From NCBI RefSeq assembly GCF_002764115.1, contig NZ_CP017940.1, positions 3,694,501-3,758,500 of the forward strand: a DNA stretch of 64,000 nucleotides. The letters run 5' to 3'. Positions 25,448-34,374 of this stretch are shown here, piece by piece (the first letter of the stretch is position 1; each line of letters starts with the position of its first letter). Source of the DNA: Phyllobacterium zundukense (GTDB lineage: Bacteria > Pseudomonadota > Alphaproteobacteria > Rhizobiales > Rhizobiaceae). Both the position numbers and the translations under genes were made by a program. A model generated the notes under the pieces. That model did no database searches. It saw only the letters and a program-made list of their open reading frames with translations, and was not told the origin of the DNA.

Positions 25448-27205
25448 TCACTCGTCAGGGATTGAAAGCCTCGCTTTCTTCAGCCCATCTATGAAATGCA
25501 TTTGATCCTCGCGGCGAAGGAGCCGAACTGCGATTTCGTTTCGAATATTGTCGAGGAAGGTCGGAGCATGCGTTTCGAACCATTGCTGTTCCGTGCGGGC
25601 CTCCTCGGTTTTGCCGAGCTGCCCGAGAATGGCTGTCAATATGACATGATAAATTGGGTTGACACGAACGTCCGCTGATCTCGCCCATCGCTCGGCGGTT
25701 ATATAGTCCTTGTCGATGTAAGCGCAGACAGCAAGCGCGGACTCGAAATACCCTGACGGCCCAGGAGTGCGGGTGACGGTCGAAGCGATCAGTTCGCAAC
25801 CTGGCTTCCATTGCCCTGACAAGGCGAGCCGATGGCCATACTCCCCCGCCAGTTCGGTGTCATTGGGATTGAGGGCATGCGCGCGTGCGCCAACTTCCAA
25901 TGCCGCCGCAATTTCGCCGCGGAAAAAGCGACTCAGCATTTCGGCCTGAAGCGCTCGAACGTTTTGCGGATCAAGTTCGATCGCCCGTCTTGCCGCGTCA
26001 GTTGCAAGGTCAAGCGATGGGGTCGTCGAATTGAGACGGTATCGAAAGCGAAGTTCGTCGAGATAGGTCAAAGAAAGCAGGGCCCAGGCGGTCGCAAAGC
26101 TGGGGTAACGCTCGACCGCGCGTTGCAAGCAACTCTGCACGGACATATGCGTCTGAGGGTTGAGATTAGTCCGGTAGCGGTAGTAGGCCAGTGTACATTT
26201 ATATGCCTCCAGGTCATCGGGCGGCGACTGCGCAAGGTCGGCGGCATCCGTCTGGAAAATTATTCCGTACGGCTGTGCTAGTGCTGTGGCTACCGCCCGC
26301 GCTATGTCGGCTTCGAGTTGAAGCAGGTCCTGGACTTGGACAATGCTATCGAAATTGTTTGTCCAGACGACAGCTCCGTCCGTTCGGTTAATGAGTCTTG
26401 CGTTCAGCCGGACCTTTTCACCGTGAACACGGACGCGTCCTTCCAGAGCAAAGAGTGCTTGGAAATCTCCCGCGACACTCGAAACGCCATTTGGGTTGCC
26501 GGCAACAACGACAATCTCCTTGAATTTTGCCAGCTGACCAATGACCTCGTCTGTCAAACCCTGGGCTATAATCGCCGAATCCTGGGTGCCGGAGAGGTCC
26601 TCGAACGGTTTAATCACCAATCTCGGAATGTCGGGACCAGCCTGCCCGCCCGTGACGCTAAAGCTATCGGGCCAACCAAAGCGGAGTAAGCTCCCAGCGA
26701 ACAGGGCCAATCCCATGAAAGTCGCTACAGCGAAAATTAGCCACAGCCAGGGTGGTGCACGTCCCCGAACGGCTGCGAACTGCTTTGGAGGAGTTGTCGT
26801 AAAACCGTCGGCGGGGGAAGGAATTGCCTCATCTCGTCGCGAAAAAACCGGCACGTAGCCGCCTTTGGGCATGGTTACGACTATAGAGTCATCCTGGCCG
26901 GAAACGAGGTAGTAGTGCTCAAGCCCTCGCCGGATCAGTCCGGCCTGGATCCGAACTACTGGATCCATCTGTGGGTCAAACGAACCGCTTCTGCCGTAGA
27001 CCTCGACTGCGATTGAATAGGCCTTTATTCGATTTGCGCGACCGGCAAGCGCTTCCCCTACAACATAAGTGAGGAATTGCCTGGCACGGTCTGGCACGTC
27101 AAATTCACTGCTCGATCGGATTCGATCAAGCTGCGCAAGGATTTCGGCATTTGTAGGTAGAGGTTGCGAATCTACCGATGCCCGGTTTTGAACAACGTCT
27201 AACAC
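25448..27205 (-). CDS. Membrane TPR protein with TolB/FlgO-like domain (adenylate-cyclase-associated type)
   Basis: A 585-residue protein. Residues 1-115 carry the rhizobial module ending VVTMPKGGYVPVF. A single transmembrane segment lies near 150 (WLWLIFAVATFMGLALFAGS). The stretch LVIKPFEDLSGTQDSAIIAQ starts a FlgO/TolB-like domain, and from about 300 come tetratricopeptide repeats (YPSFATAWALLSLTYLDEL, AIELDPQNVRALQAEML). Such proteins are often annotated as adenylate cyclase relatives, but no cyclase domain is present. The N-terminal module may bind DNA or a partner; that is inference. Transcribed away from the 27331 gene. Confidence 0.75.
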   Translation of the reverse strand: MLDVVQNRASVDSQPLPTNAEILAQLDRIRSSSEFDVPDRARQFLTYVVGEALAGRANRIKAYSIAVEVYGRSGSFDPQMDPVVRIQAGLIRRGLEHYYLVSGQDDSIVVTMPKGGYVPVFSRRDEAIPSPADGFTTTPPKQFAAVRGRAPPWLWLIFAVATFMGLALFAGSLLRFGWPDSFSVTGGQAGPDIPRLVIKPFEDLSGTQDSAIIAQGLTDEVIGQLAKFKEIVVVAGNPNGVSSVAGDFQALFALEGRVRVHGEKVRLNARLINRTDGAVVWTNNFDSIVQVQDLLQLEADIARAVATALAQPYGIIFQTDAADLAQSPPDDLEAYKCTLAYYRYRTNLNPQTHMSVQSCLQRAVERYPSFATAWALLSLTYLDELRFRYRLNSTTPSLDLATDAARRAIELDPQNVRALQAEMLSRFFRGEIAAALEVGARAHALNPNDTELAGEYGHRLALSGQWKPGCELIASTVTRTPGPSGYFESALAVCAYIDKDYITAERWARSADVRVNPIYHVILTAILGQLGKTEEARTEQQWFETHAPTFLDNIRNEIAVRLLRREDQMHFIDGLKKARLSIPDE

Positions 27206-27330
27206 GTCGTTCTCCCAAAAACAGCAACCTTCGGCACATTTACCGGACGCCGTATTCTACAGTATTTTACGTCCTTTAGCGGATAAAACGCAATATACTA
27301 TTGGCTAGTTGCCTCTCAATGGAGGAAGCA

Positions 27331-27618
27331 ATGAACACGCGGACCGGAAGTATTAACGATCAGGATGACTTAACTGCGGCTTTGCGCAGGTACCCAGCAT
27401 GCTCCTTACAGATTCAGCAGCTCTATGTTGGCGACGAAACCTTTCGAGAATTGTGCAGTGATCTTGTAGCCGCTGAACGGGCGATCAAAACCATGGAGGA
27501 GCTGCCCGATCCGATCCGTACCGAACGACGCGCTGAATTTGCGGAAATGGCAAATCGCCTTGCCGGCGAAATTGAGAAGGCGATCTCACAGCGAGGGGTC
27601 GTGCCTTTACGGCTCTAG
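27331..27618 (+). CDS. Small helical protein of unknown function
   Basis: A 95-residue protein beginning MNTRTGSINDQDDLTAALRR and containing YVGDETFRELCSDLVAAERA and RRAEFAEMANRLAGEIEKAI. It is mainly helical and acidic. The ATG at 27331 follows GGAGGAAG. It is divergent from the TPR gene and precedes the CYTH group. I do not recognise it as a characterised family. Confidence 0.65.
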   Translation: MNTRTGSINDQDDLTAALRRYPACSLQIQQLYVGDETFRELCSDLVAAERAIKTMEELPDPIRTERRAEFAEMANRLAGEIEKAISQRGVVPLRL

Positions 27619-27723
27619 AACCGATGGTGTTGGCTGTCCGCCGAGGTACCAAAGTTACTAGCGGTTCGGCTAGCATCAGAGACTGGAATATTTGGGTCGA
27701 AGGACAGCATTGGAACAGTGCGG

Positions 27724-27918
27724 ATGCACCTAAGGCAACTTCATGAAATAAGGTATCAAGAAGATTCTTGTGACCTGACGATTTCCGGGCTGGATTCCTC
27801 GGAACAGCACAGGCGCGTCCACATTTCAATCAAAGATCCGGAGAAATTTCTTAATGCTATCAAGAATGCTCTGAGGAGTGCGAACGGAGAATCGTTCAGA
27901 CCGAAGACGCTAGATTAA
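27724..27918 (+). CDS. 64-residue protein, paralogue of the one at 30385-30579
   Basis: This protein is 64 residues and aligns end to end with the equally long minus-strand product at 30385-30579 (about 31 identical residues by hand count). Shared blocks are LHEIRY, SGL, ISI and FLNAIK. The paralogue fixes the start at ATG 27724 rather than GTG 27718. The Shine-Dalgarno is weak. The two copies flank the CYTH and CYTH-CHAD genes. Function unknown; the alternation of short strands and a C-terminal helix suggests a small alpha/beta domain. Confidence 0.7.
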   Translation: MHLRQLHEIRYQEDSCDLTISGLDSSEQHRRVHISIKDPEKFLNAIKNALRSANGESFRPKTLD

Positions 27919-27995
27919 ACTCTGAACGTTGGCCCGGTGTCATCCCTGAGGGCTCTACCTTGGCACCGAAGTCGGGCTTTGTTTGGGAGGAGTAC

Positions 27996-28484
27996 ATGAA
28001 GATAGAGATAGAGCGAAAATACCTTGTCGCTAACGACCGTTGGAGAAAGCACGCGACCACCCGATCGGTTTTTCGTCAGGCGTATATGATGGCCGCCGGT
28101 GACCGAACGGTGCGAATTAGAACCATCGACGCGACGCGCGCAACGCTCACCGTCAAAATCTGTACGGGCCAGCTGACGCGAGACGAATTTGAGTACGATC
28201 TCCCATATTGCGAGGCCCTGGAACTCATAAGACACCGGATTGGTATCGTTGTGGAAAAGACTCGTTACGATGTAGTTTACGGAGGGTTTGTTTGGGAAAT
28301 TGACGTCTATGATGGTGCGCATCGTGGCCTCGTTGTTGCAGAAATCGAGCTGCAAGACGAAAGCGACGAATTTCCACTGCCCGTTTGGGTGGGCCGGGAA
28401 ATCACGGGGCAGCGATTGTACTCGAACCAGATTTTGGCTATGGCCCGAGGGGCGGAGTTCTTTGCGGAAAATCGCCTCAACTGA
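27996..28484 (+). CDS. CYTH-domain protein (inorganic triphosphatase family)
   Basis: A 162-residue single-domain CYTH protein starting MKIEIERKYLV; EIERK is the ExExK metal/triphosphate motif. RTVRIRTI, TVKICTG, EKTRYDV and VWEIDVYDG are the tunnel-lining strand motifs with alternating charged residues. CYTH enzymes hydrolyse tripolyphosphate or cyclise nucleotides. The ATG at 27996 follows GGGAGGAG. It lies in a run of polyphosphate-related genes with the CHAD protein downstream. Confidence 0.88.
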   Translation: MKIEIERKYLVANDRWRKHATTRSVFRQAYMMAAGDRTVRIRTIDATRATLTVKICTGQLTRDEFEYDLPYCEALELIRHRIGIVVEKTRYDVVYGGFVWEIDVYDGAHRGLVVAEIELQDESDEFPLPVWVGREITGQRLYSNQILAMARGAEFFAENRLN

Positions 28485-28642
28485 AAAAGAAGTGACAGCG
28501 CAGTCGCGAAATCCCATCTAGTCCGGGTGAACGGATGGGAAGCAGCTAATTTCCACTGTTGGCACAAAGTGGTCATCTATCCCCGCTTTGAATGTGGGGG
28601 CGACACAAATGTTCGGCTGCGCTTTCAGCTGGAGTATCAGGG

Positions 28643-30241
28643 ATGACAATATCGGTTGGCAACATCCAAGAACAGAAAAACAATACCGATGCCGTTGCTT
28701 CGCCCCGGCCTGCTCCCGTTGAAACCGAACTCAAACTTCTTGCCCCGCCCGGTACGCTCGATCAGGTTCGAGCCTCCCCCGCCTTTCTGCAGTCGGCCCG
28801 CAACAAGGGGACAATCCGCCGGCTGGAAGCGACCTATTACGATACAGCCGATCGTCAGCTGTATGACGCCGGCTTGTCGTTGCGGGTGCGGCGCAGCGGC
28901 AAGCATTTTACGCAAACGATCAAGCGGTTGGCGGTCAACGGTCCGCTGACGCGGGAGGAATGGGAAGCGCCTGTCGCGGCGCTTGCGCCTGACCTTGGCG
29001 CGCTGCCAACCGGCGAAATTGACGGTATTTTCAACAAGATCGCCGTCAATCAACTGACGCCGATCTTTGTCACCAGGGTACGCCGGCATTTGATCACCCT
29101 CGATGTGCCGGATGGGCAGATCGAGGTTGCGTTCGACGTTGGTGTGATCGAGGCCGGGGCAGAGCAGGAACCGTTGTCCGAGATCGAACTCGAACTGAAA
29201 CAAGGCAAGGCCGCGGCGCTTTACCAGTTCGGGCTCGGTTTGCTGGATGTCGCGCCGCTGTGCCTGGAAACGCAGAGCAAATCTGCCCGCGGCTATGCGC
29301 TGGCGCTGAAGATCAACCCGGCGGCTGTGAAGGCTGGTTCGTCGAGCCTTGGCCGGGACGACACCGTCGACGAGGGGATCGCCAAGCTGTTATCGGGCTG
29401 TCAGCAGCAGGTCCTCGCCAATCTGACACCGGCAATTGGCCGTGAACCCGAAGGGATCCACCAATTGCGTGTGGCCTTGCGGCGACTGCGCACGGCCCTG
29501 TATTTCCTGCGGCGCGAACTGGCGGCACCTTCGCTGCAGGCGCTGGACGCCGAGGCACAGGGCTTTGCACGCGCCTTGGGACCGGCCCGCAATTGGGATG
29601 TGTTTCTCGACTCGACACTTGCCGATATCGAGAAGGCCAATCTGCCGGACATTGATTTCTTTGTGTTGCGCGGCGCGGGCGCTCCCTTGCGGGAACAGGG
29701 CCATCATGCGGTGCGCGACAGTATTGCCGACCCGCAAACCAACCGCTTTCTATTATCACTGGGGCTCGCCATCGAGCAGAGAAGCTGGCGCAACGATATC
29801 GCCAGCGAGGACCTTGGCATATTGGCCGAGCCATTGACAAAGTTTGCGGCGCGCGTCCTTACCCGTCTCGAGCGCAAGGCATTCAAGCGCGGCCGGCACT
29901 TCCGCCATCTGCGTCCAGAGGCGCGCCACAAGCTGCGGATCCTCCTGAAAAAGCTGCGCTACTCTGCGGAGTTTTTCCTGCCGCTGTATGCCGGGCGGGC
30001 GCCGACCAGGAAATATCTCAAGCAACTGTCCCGGCTGCAGGATGGATTGGGCGAAGCCAATGACATCATTACCGCGCGAACCTTGCTGTCCACGATCCGG
30101 CAAAGTGCGGACAGTCCCGATGTGCACCGCGCCATCGGCGCGGTGACCGGCTGGCAGGGCCATCTGGAGCTTGCGGGAGCGGGCCGGCTGCACGACAGGT
30201 GGTGCAAGTTCAAACGGACGGCACCGTTCTGGCCCTGCTGA
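28643..30241 (+). CDS. CYTH-CHAD domain protein (inorganic triphosphatase / polyphosphate-binding)
   Basis: A 532-residue YgiF-like protein. The CYTH domain (about 25-210) has ETELKLLAPPG, with the ExExK-type motif, ATYYDTADRQLYDAG, SLRVRRSG and EIELELKQG. The CHAD domain (about 240-525) has IHQLRVALRRLRTALYFLRR and HKLRILLKKLRYSAEFF, the conserved His and basic residues that bind polyphosphate. The ATG at 28643 is used because the stretch before it is not CYTH-like. Together with PPK2 and the single CYTH protein this marks a polyphosphate-handling block. Confidence 0.92.
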   Translation: MTISVGNIQEQKNNTDAVASPRPAPVETELKLLAPPGTLDQVRASPAFLQSARNKGTIRRLEATYYDTADRQLYDAGLSLRVRRSGKHFTQTIKRLAVNGPLTREEWEAPVAALAPDLGALPTGEIDGIFNKIAVNQLTPIFVTRVRRHLITLDVPDGQIEVAFDVGVIEAGAEQEPLSEIELELKQGKAAALYQFGLGLLDVAPLCLETQSKSARGYALALKINPAAVKAGSSSLGRDDTVDEGIAKLLSGCQQQVLANLTPAIGREPEGIHQLRVALRRLRTALYFLRRELAAPSLQALDAEAQGFARALGPARNWDVFLDSTLADIEKANLPDIDFFVLRGAGAPLREQGHHAVRDSIADPQTNRFLLSLGLAIEQRSWRNDIASEDLGILAEPLTKFAARVLTRLERKAFKRGRHFRHLRPEARHKLRILLKKLRYSAEFFLPLYAGRAPTRKYLKQLSRLQDGLGEANDIITARTLLSTIRQSADSPDVHRAIGAVTGWQGHLELAGAGRLHDRWCKFKRTAPFWPC

Positions 30242-30384
30242 GCAGCCCTGCTTAAACAAGGAATGTAATTTTTACTCGGCATCGCGCAGCGGATGCGGTT
30301 CGCCATAGCGCTTGTAAAGCCGGCATCCCGTGCCGATAGCTGTTTGATAAAGCCTGTCGCCGGGCTTGTTGAATGCATCGAGAC

Positions 30385-30579
30385 TTATTTGGCCTTGCCA
30401 ATTCTGATTCTCTTGCCTTCGGCATCTGCCAGCGCGGTCTTGATGGCGTTGAGGAATTCTTCGGGATTGTCGATGGAGATATTGACGCTCTTGGCCTGCT
30501 TAAAGGGATTGAGACCCGAAAGCTTGAGGTTTGCGGTCTCTTCTTCGTATCTGATTTCGTGCAGTTCTCTAATGCGCAT
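30385..30579 (-). CDS. 64-residue protein, paralogue of the one at 27724-27918
   Basis: The product begins MRIRELHEIRYEEETANLKL and includes NISIDNPEEFLNAIKTALAD. It has the same length and aligned start as the product at 27724-27918. The opposite orientation means that the pair brackets the CYTH/CYTH-CHAD genes. The start is set at ATG 30579 by the alignment; the upstream frame to 30642 lacks homology. Unknown function. Confidence 0.7.
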   Translation of the reverse strand: MRIRELHEIRYEEETANLKLSGLNPFKQAKSVNISIDNPEEFLNAIKTALADAEGKRIRIGKAK

Positions 30580-30920
30580 GGCGGTTCCCGGTGTTGGTTT
30601 CACAACTGTTGCTGTCACATATCCGTAAAATACCTGTCCCAATCAATACCGGCTTCATGAACCTTTGGCGGCGGAAACAAGGAGGCGCCGCTTTAATGCG
30701 ACTGTTTTTCATTCGTCTGACATGCAGTCGGTTTATGGGAAGGTCGTCCGTTTCTGACGAGCGTGGATGATGCTGGATGGCTGCAGTTGGCCCTAAGCGG
30801 CCAATCATTCAGCGAAATCTAGAGTCGGCTTTGCGCCAAAAGCGGACACGCCTCCCGGGGAGGATTTCGACCGCAGCGGCGGTTGCATGAGAACGAGTAA
30901 AGGCAGTCCCGTGCGCAGCT
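30580..30920. other. Intergenic stretch with one GTCCGCTT-type repeat
   Basis: About 340 bases between two minus-strand genes. The only recognisable structure is the palindrome at 30824-30846. No supported ORF. Confidence 0.5.
30824..30846. repeat. GTCCGCTT-family palindromic repeat
   Basis: GTCGGCTTTGCGCC followed by AAAAGCGGAC forms an imperfect hairpin of the dispersed intergenic family. Confidence 0.6.
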
Positions 30921-31205
30921 TCAAAATGGCTCCTCGGCCTTGTCGCTTCGGTACAGCTTTACTTGGGTTTCCCGCGCAACGAATCTCGGCGGTTTCGCGA
31001 CTTTGCGCCATGCGTTCAATGACTGCTGATCGCGCCAGCATTCGAAGACGTTGATGCGTTCTGGATCGACCGAGTCGGCACTGATCGCCACGTCAAGGCA
31101 GCCGTCGGCCCTTCTTGCCCTTCTGACCATGTCCGCGAACGCTGCTACCGCAGTGTCGCGCTCATTGATGTTCTTGGTGCGTGAGTAACCAGCTATGATG
31201 ATCAT
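30921..31205 (-). CDS. Antibiotic biosynthesis monooxygenase-type (ABM) protein
   Basis: A 94-residue dimeric alpha/beta-barrel (YgiN/ABM) protein: MIIIAGYSRTKNINERDTAV, FADMVRRARRADGCLDVAIS and INVFECWRDQQSLNAWR are typical. Such proteins oxidise quinols or act in stress. The ATG at 31205 follows AAAGGAG. It is second in a minus-strand pair with an NTF2-like gene under a divergent TetR regulator. Confidence 0.85.
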   Translation of the reverse strand: MIIIAGYSRTKNINERDTAVAAFADMVRRARRADGCLDVAISADSVDPERINVFECWRDQQSLNAWRKVAKPPRFVARETQVKLYRSDKAEEPF

Positions 31206-31299
31206 AGCGTTTCTCCTTTCAGGCACTAATCCGTAGGTTCGCGTTTCCGCAGATCAGTTCCGCGGCAACAACGTGAGGGAGGTGTAGTGGGACGAGCCA

Positions 31300-31689
31300 C
31301 TACGCAGTGGCCACCTCCGGCAGCGGGGCCGCCTGACCCGGTGATTTCGAGTAACCTAGTGCTTCGACGATCCGGCCATCGCGGACACGCATCAGGTTGA
31401 CACCGCGAACCGACCCACCGTCGCCGAAATTGAAACGCCAGCGGATGATGGCGCGGTCGCCCATCGCAACGGTATCTTCGACCTCGAAATAGGCAACGCG
31501 GTCGGAAGCAATAGCCTGCCAGAACGCGAGGCAAGCATCGTAACCTTCGTATCGCGTTCCGTCCGGCGCCGGCTGGATCGACTCCATGACGCAATCCGGT
31601 GCGATCAGGTCTTTGAGGATCGCGGGCTCGTGCTCGAGAAACGCCTGGTTGAACTGGCGCATGATTTCAGCTGTTTCGTCCGATTGCAT
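31300..31689 (-). CDS. NTF2-like / SnoaL-type protein
   Basis: A 129-residue NTF2-fold protein: MRQFNQAFLEHEPAILKDLI, DCVMESIQPAPDGTRYEGYD, CLAFWQAI and GVNLMRVRDGRIVEALGYSK. Likely an isomerase or dehydratase-like enzyme or a stress protein. It starts after AGGAGGTTAT and is divergent from a TetR gene; the two share a 70-base intergenic region with paired operators. Confidence 0.85.
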   Translation of the reverse strand: MQSDETAEIMRQFNQAFLEHEPAILKDLIAPDCVMESIQPAPDGTRYEGYDACLAFWQAIASDRVAYFEVEDTVAMGDRAIIRWRFNFGDGGSVRGVNLMRVRDGRIVEALGYSKSPGQAAPLPEVATA

Positions 31690-31702
31690 GATAACCTCCT
31701 AT

Positions 31703-31746
31703 CCAGACAGGTCTGTCTATATCTTGTAACATACAGACCTGTCTGG
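31703..31746. promoter_or_regulatory. Paired TetR operators in the divergent promoter
   Basis: CCAGACAGGTCTGT (31703-31716) and ACAGACCTGTCTGG (31733-31746) are perfect inverted repeats of 14 bases separated by 16 bases, and each arm is itself nearly palindromic. They fill the gap between the NTF2-like and TetR genes, so the TetR protein should control both directions. Confidence 0.8.
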
Positions 31747-31758
31747 TAGAGTCAAGGG

Positions 31759-32337
31759 ATGAAAAAGAGCGTTTCTCATAGCGGCCCCGCGACCAGTCCC
31801 GCGCGTCGCCGCCTACTCGACACTGCAACCCGGCTCTTCTACGCAGGAGGCATCCATGCCGTCGGCATCGACCGCATCATCGCGGAAGCCGGCGTGGCTA
31901 AGGCGACGTTCTACAATCACTTCCCGTCAAAGGAGGAACTCGTCGTCGCTTACATCGAAGAGCAGGACCGGCTCGGGCGGGCGGCAGTGGCAGCACTGCC
32001 GAAGCAGCCTCCACGGGAAATGATCGCAGCGATCATGGGGCGTATCAGCGAGGCCGTGGTCGCGGGAGGTTGGCGGGGGTGTCCGTTCCTCAACGCGGCG
32101 GCCGAGTACCCCGACCCGACTAGCTCCGTACGCCAAGCTGTCGATGCACGCCGCGCGTGGTATCACGGCGTCCTCGGGCAACTTCTGGCAGCGGATGACG
32201 ATCCAAACCCTTCGGGCACGGCCTCGCTCCTCGTCGTCCTTTCGGACGGTCTACTGGAAAGCGCCTACCTGGATGATCCTAAGCGTATTCCTTCCCTTGT
32301 CAGGGAAGCGCTAGCCAGACTGCTGGTCCGTCGTTGA
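31759..32337 (+). CDS. TetR/AcrR-family regulator
   Basis: A 192-residue regulator. The DNA-binding part is ARRRLLDTATRLFYAGGIHA, VGIDRIIAEAGVAKATFYNH and FPSKEELVVAYIEEQD. The ligand domain contains GGWRGCPFLNAAAEYPDP, usual for the TetR_C_33/YxaF-like group. Divergent from the NTF2-like and ABM genes and separated from them by paired palindromes; it probably represses them and itself. A palindromic repeat follows its stop. Confidence 0.9.
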   Translation: MKKSVSHSGPATSPARRRLLDTATRLFYAGGIHAVGIDRIIAEAGVAKATFYNHFPSKEELVVAYIEEQDRLGRAAVAALPKQPPREMIAAIMGRISEAVVAGGWRGCPFLNAAAEYPDPTSSVRQAVDARRAWYHGVLGQLLAADDDPNPSGTASLLVVLSDGLLESAYLDDPKRIPSLVREALARLLVRR

Positions 32338-32350
32338 ACCGAGCGGGTAT

Positions 32351-32375
32351 GTCCGCTGTTGGCCCCACAGCGGAC
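32351..32375. repeat. GTCCGCTGT...ACAGCGGAC palindrome after the TetR gene
   Basis: Perfect nine-base arms at 32351-32359 and 32367-32375. It is related to the GTCCGCTT family and could act as a transcript-end hairpin; no T run follows. Confidence 0.6.
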
Positions 32376-32789
32376 TTTGGGTCCACGAGAAAAGCCGACT
32401 CATGCCACGATCGTCGAGATATCTATCTCGCTGAAGTTGATATGCAGTTCGATGACACCCGCGCCGCACGGACCCATCGCAACGACGAGGCGAGATCGAA
32501 AAAGAGCGAAAACAGAAAGTGAATTCTCCGTTGGTCGATCGATTTTCGTCACTGAAAAAGGAAACCCTTTTGCTACGTTCGGCGGTGTCGTCGATGCAGT
32601 TACAAATGCCGGCCGAGTGATCGCGCTGATTTGCACCGAGGCTGTCAACGAGCCATAGAGAACTCGCTGCCGCCGTTGAGCTGGACTGCCTGGACAAACG
32701 ACCACAGGCCTGGGTGCAACGCATCATGGCGGGCTACTTTTTAGGGCGGCCTCTGTTTGGTCCGCGTATCAACGGAGCCCGCAGCCACG
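32376..32789. other. Intergenic stretch without a recognisable gene
   Basis: About 410 bases between convergent genes. No supported ORF, and no further structure recognised. Confidence 0.45.
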
Positions 32790-33569
32790 TTACTGCATAC
32801 CCCAGCCGTGACTGACGACGATTGACTGTCCCGTTAGTGCGTTTGAACGGAATGCGGCCAGGAAAAGGGTGGTCTGCGCCACATCCTCTACCGTGGTGAA
32901 CTCGCCATCAACAGTGTCCTTCAGCATGACGTTCCGGACGACGTCCTGCTCGGAGAGTCCGAGTTTCTTTGCCTGCTCCGGGATCTGCTTGTCAACGAGC
33001 GGCGTGCGCACAAAGCCCGGGCAAATCACGTTGGCGCGAACACCGTGTGCAGCGCCCTCCTTGGCGACGACCTTGGCCAGTCCCATGATGCCGTGCTTGG
33101 CCGTGACATAGGGTCCCTTCAATATCGATGCCTCCTTGGAATGCACCGAGCCCATATAGATGATGCTCCCGCCACGGCCGTGCTTGTACATCTCGCGCAA
33201 ACAGGCCCGCGTCGTGAGAAAAGCCCCGTCCAGATGAACGGCGAGAAGCTGTTTCCATCGATCGAACTCGAACTCGTGGAGCGGGGCCACGGTCTGGATG
33301 CCGGCGTTCGAAACGAGAATGTCGACCTTGCCGAAGGCGGCGACAGTCTTGGCGACGCAGGCTTCGACCTCGGCTTCGTTGGTCACGTCGACGGCAATCC
33401 CAATCGCGTGTTCATGTCCGCCGAGCTCGTTGGCCACTGCGTTCGCGCGCTCCTGGTCTTGGTCAGCGATTGTCACACGCGCGCCTTCGCGCACGAAGAG
33501 TGCGGCAATTTCCATACCGATGCCGCTCGCCGCTCCGGTGACAATGGCAACCTTGTTATCAAGAAGCAT
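32790..33569 (-). CDS. bdhA: 3-hydroxybutyrate dehydrogenase
   Basis: A 259-residue classical SDR enzyme oxidising D-3-hydroxybutyrate to acetoacetate with NAD. Motifs: [15 protein letters not shown] at the start, NAG near residue 90, the catalytic Ser in [15 protein letters not shown], and YVTAKHG with Tyr and Lys. VVSHGWGMQ is the characteristic end of bacterial BDHs. It lies 24 bases after acetoacetate decarboxylase, behind a patatin-like hydrolase, on the same strand. Confidence 0.92.
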   Translation of the reverse strand: MLLDNKVAIVTGAASGIGMEIAALFVREGARVTIADQDQERANAVANELGGHEHAIGIAVDVTNEAEVEACVAKTVAAFGKVDILVSNAGIQTVAPLHEFEFDRWKQLLAVHLDGAFLTTRACLREMYKHGRGGSIIYMGSVHSKEASILKGPYVTAKHGIMGLAKVVAKEGAAHGVRANVICPGFVRTPLVDKQIPEQAKKLGLSEQDVVRNVMLKDTVDGEFTTVEDVAQTTLFLAAFRSNALTGQSIVVSHGWGMQ

Positions 33570-33593
33570 AATTTATTCTCCTGTGTTGCGGGG

Positions 33594-34331
33594 TTAGCGC
33601 AGATAGTCGTGGACGACGTTGCCGAGACCGAGGGTCAGGTCGGCGATGAAATGCATTGTCGAGACCACCTCAAGCACCGGCAGGTCGGCGACAGGTGCCA
33701 ACGCATGTGCGTGGAGATCGAGCGCGCCCGGCCCCGTCCATGCACCGCGGAGGTCGATATCCTCGAGGTGGTATTCAACCAGTTCGCAAATGCGCGGACT
33801 GCCGTCGACATGTGGAATGATCTTGAGCAGGAAGTTGGGCTCGGCAAGCGAGGCGAGCACCGCCGCCGCATCAGCGGGTTTGTGCTTGTAACCCATGGTG
33901 CCGGTGGCTACGCGCACGGGCCCATAGTCAAGGGTACCCACGAGTGTGTCGGTCTCGGCGCGAAGCGTTGGCTGAGCAAACTTTTTCGGAAAGCCCCAAA
34001 GCTCCCGTCCGGCGGCAATCGGCGATTCGTCGTTGAGGAACATGCTATGGGTGTAGCTGCCTTGTTTTCCCCGGAATGAGACGGGGATCACCTGGCCGCT
34101 TTCGGTATAGTCGCCAAATCCGCTCGAATCCGGCATACGGATAAATTCATACTTGACGAGCGGCTCGATCACTTCGAGGGGTCCTGGTACGAGCTCGCGC
34201 AATCTCTCGGGGTCAGTGCGATAGGTGATGACGAGATATTCGCGCTGACAGAACCGATAGGGACCTGTCGGATATGCAGGGCTGGTGAGCGGCATTGAGA
34301 ACGCGCGCTCACGCACGTGGCCTTCCTTCAT
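33594..34331 (-). CDS. adc: Acetoacetate decarboxylase
   Basis: A 245-residue enzyme decarboxylating acetoacetate to acetone and CO2. The Schiff-base lysine lies in [12 protein letters not shown] (a Lys-Lys pair as in the clostridial enzyme). The first-strand motif [20 protein letters not shown] and [13 protein letters not shown] are conserved. The ATG at 34331 has GGAG seven bases upstream; ATG 34343 is an in-frame alternative. Together with BDH it would turn hydroxybutyrate into acetone. Confidence 0.92.
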   Translation of the reverse strand: MKEGHVRERAFSMPLTSPAYPTGPYRFCQREYLVITYRTDPERLRELVPGPLEVIEPLVKYEFIRMPDSSGFGDYTESGQVIPVSFRGKQGSYTHSMFLNDESPIAAGRELWGFPKKFAQPTLRAETDTLVGTLDYGPVRVATGTMGYKHKPADAAAVLASLAEPNFLLKIIPHVDGSPRICELVEYHLEDIDLRGAWTGPGALDLHAHALAPVADLPVLEVVSTMHFIADLTLGLGNVVHDYLR

Positions 34332-34374
34332 GATAGACTCCATGTTTCATGTATCTTGTGAACGGTGGATGGAT

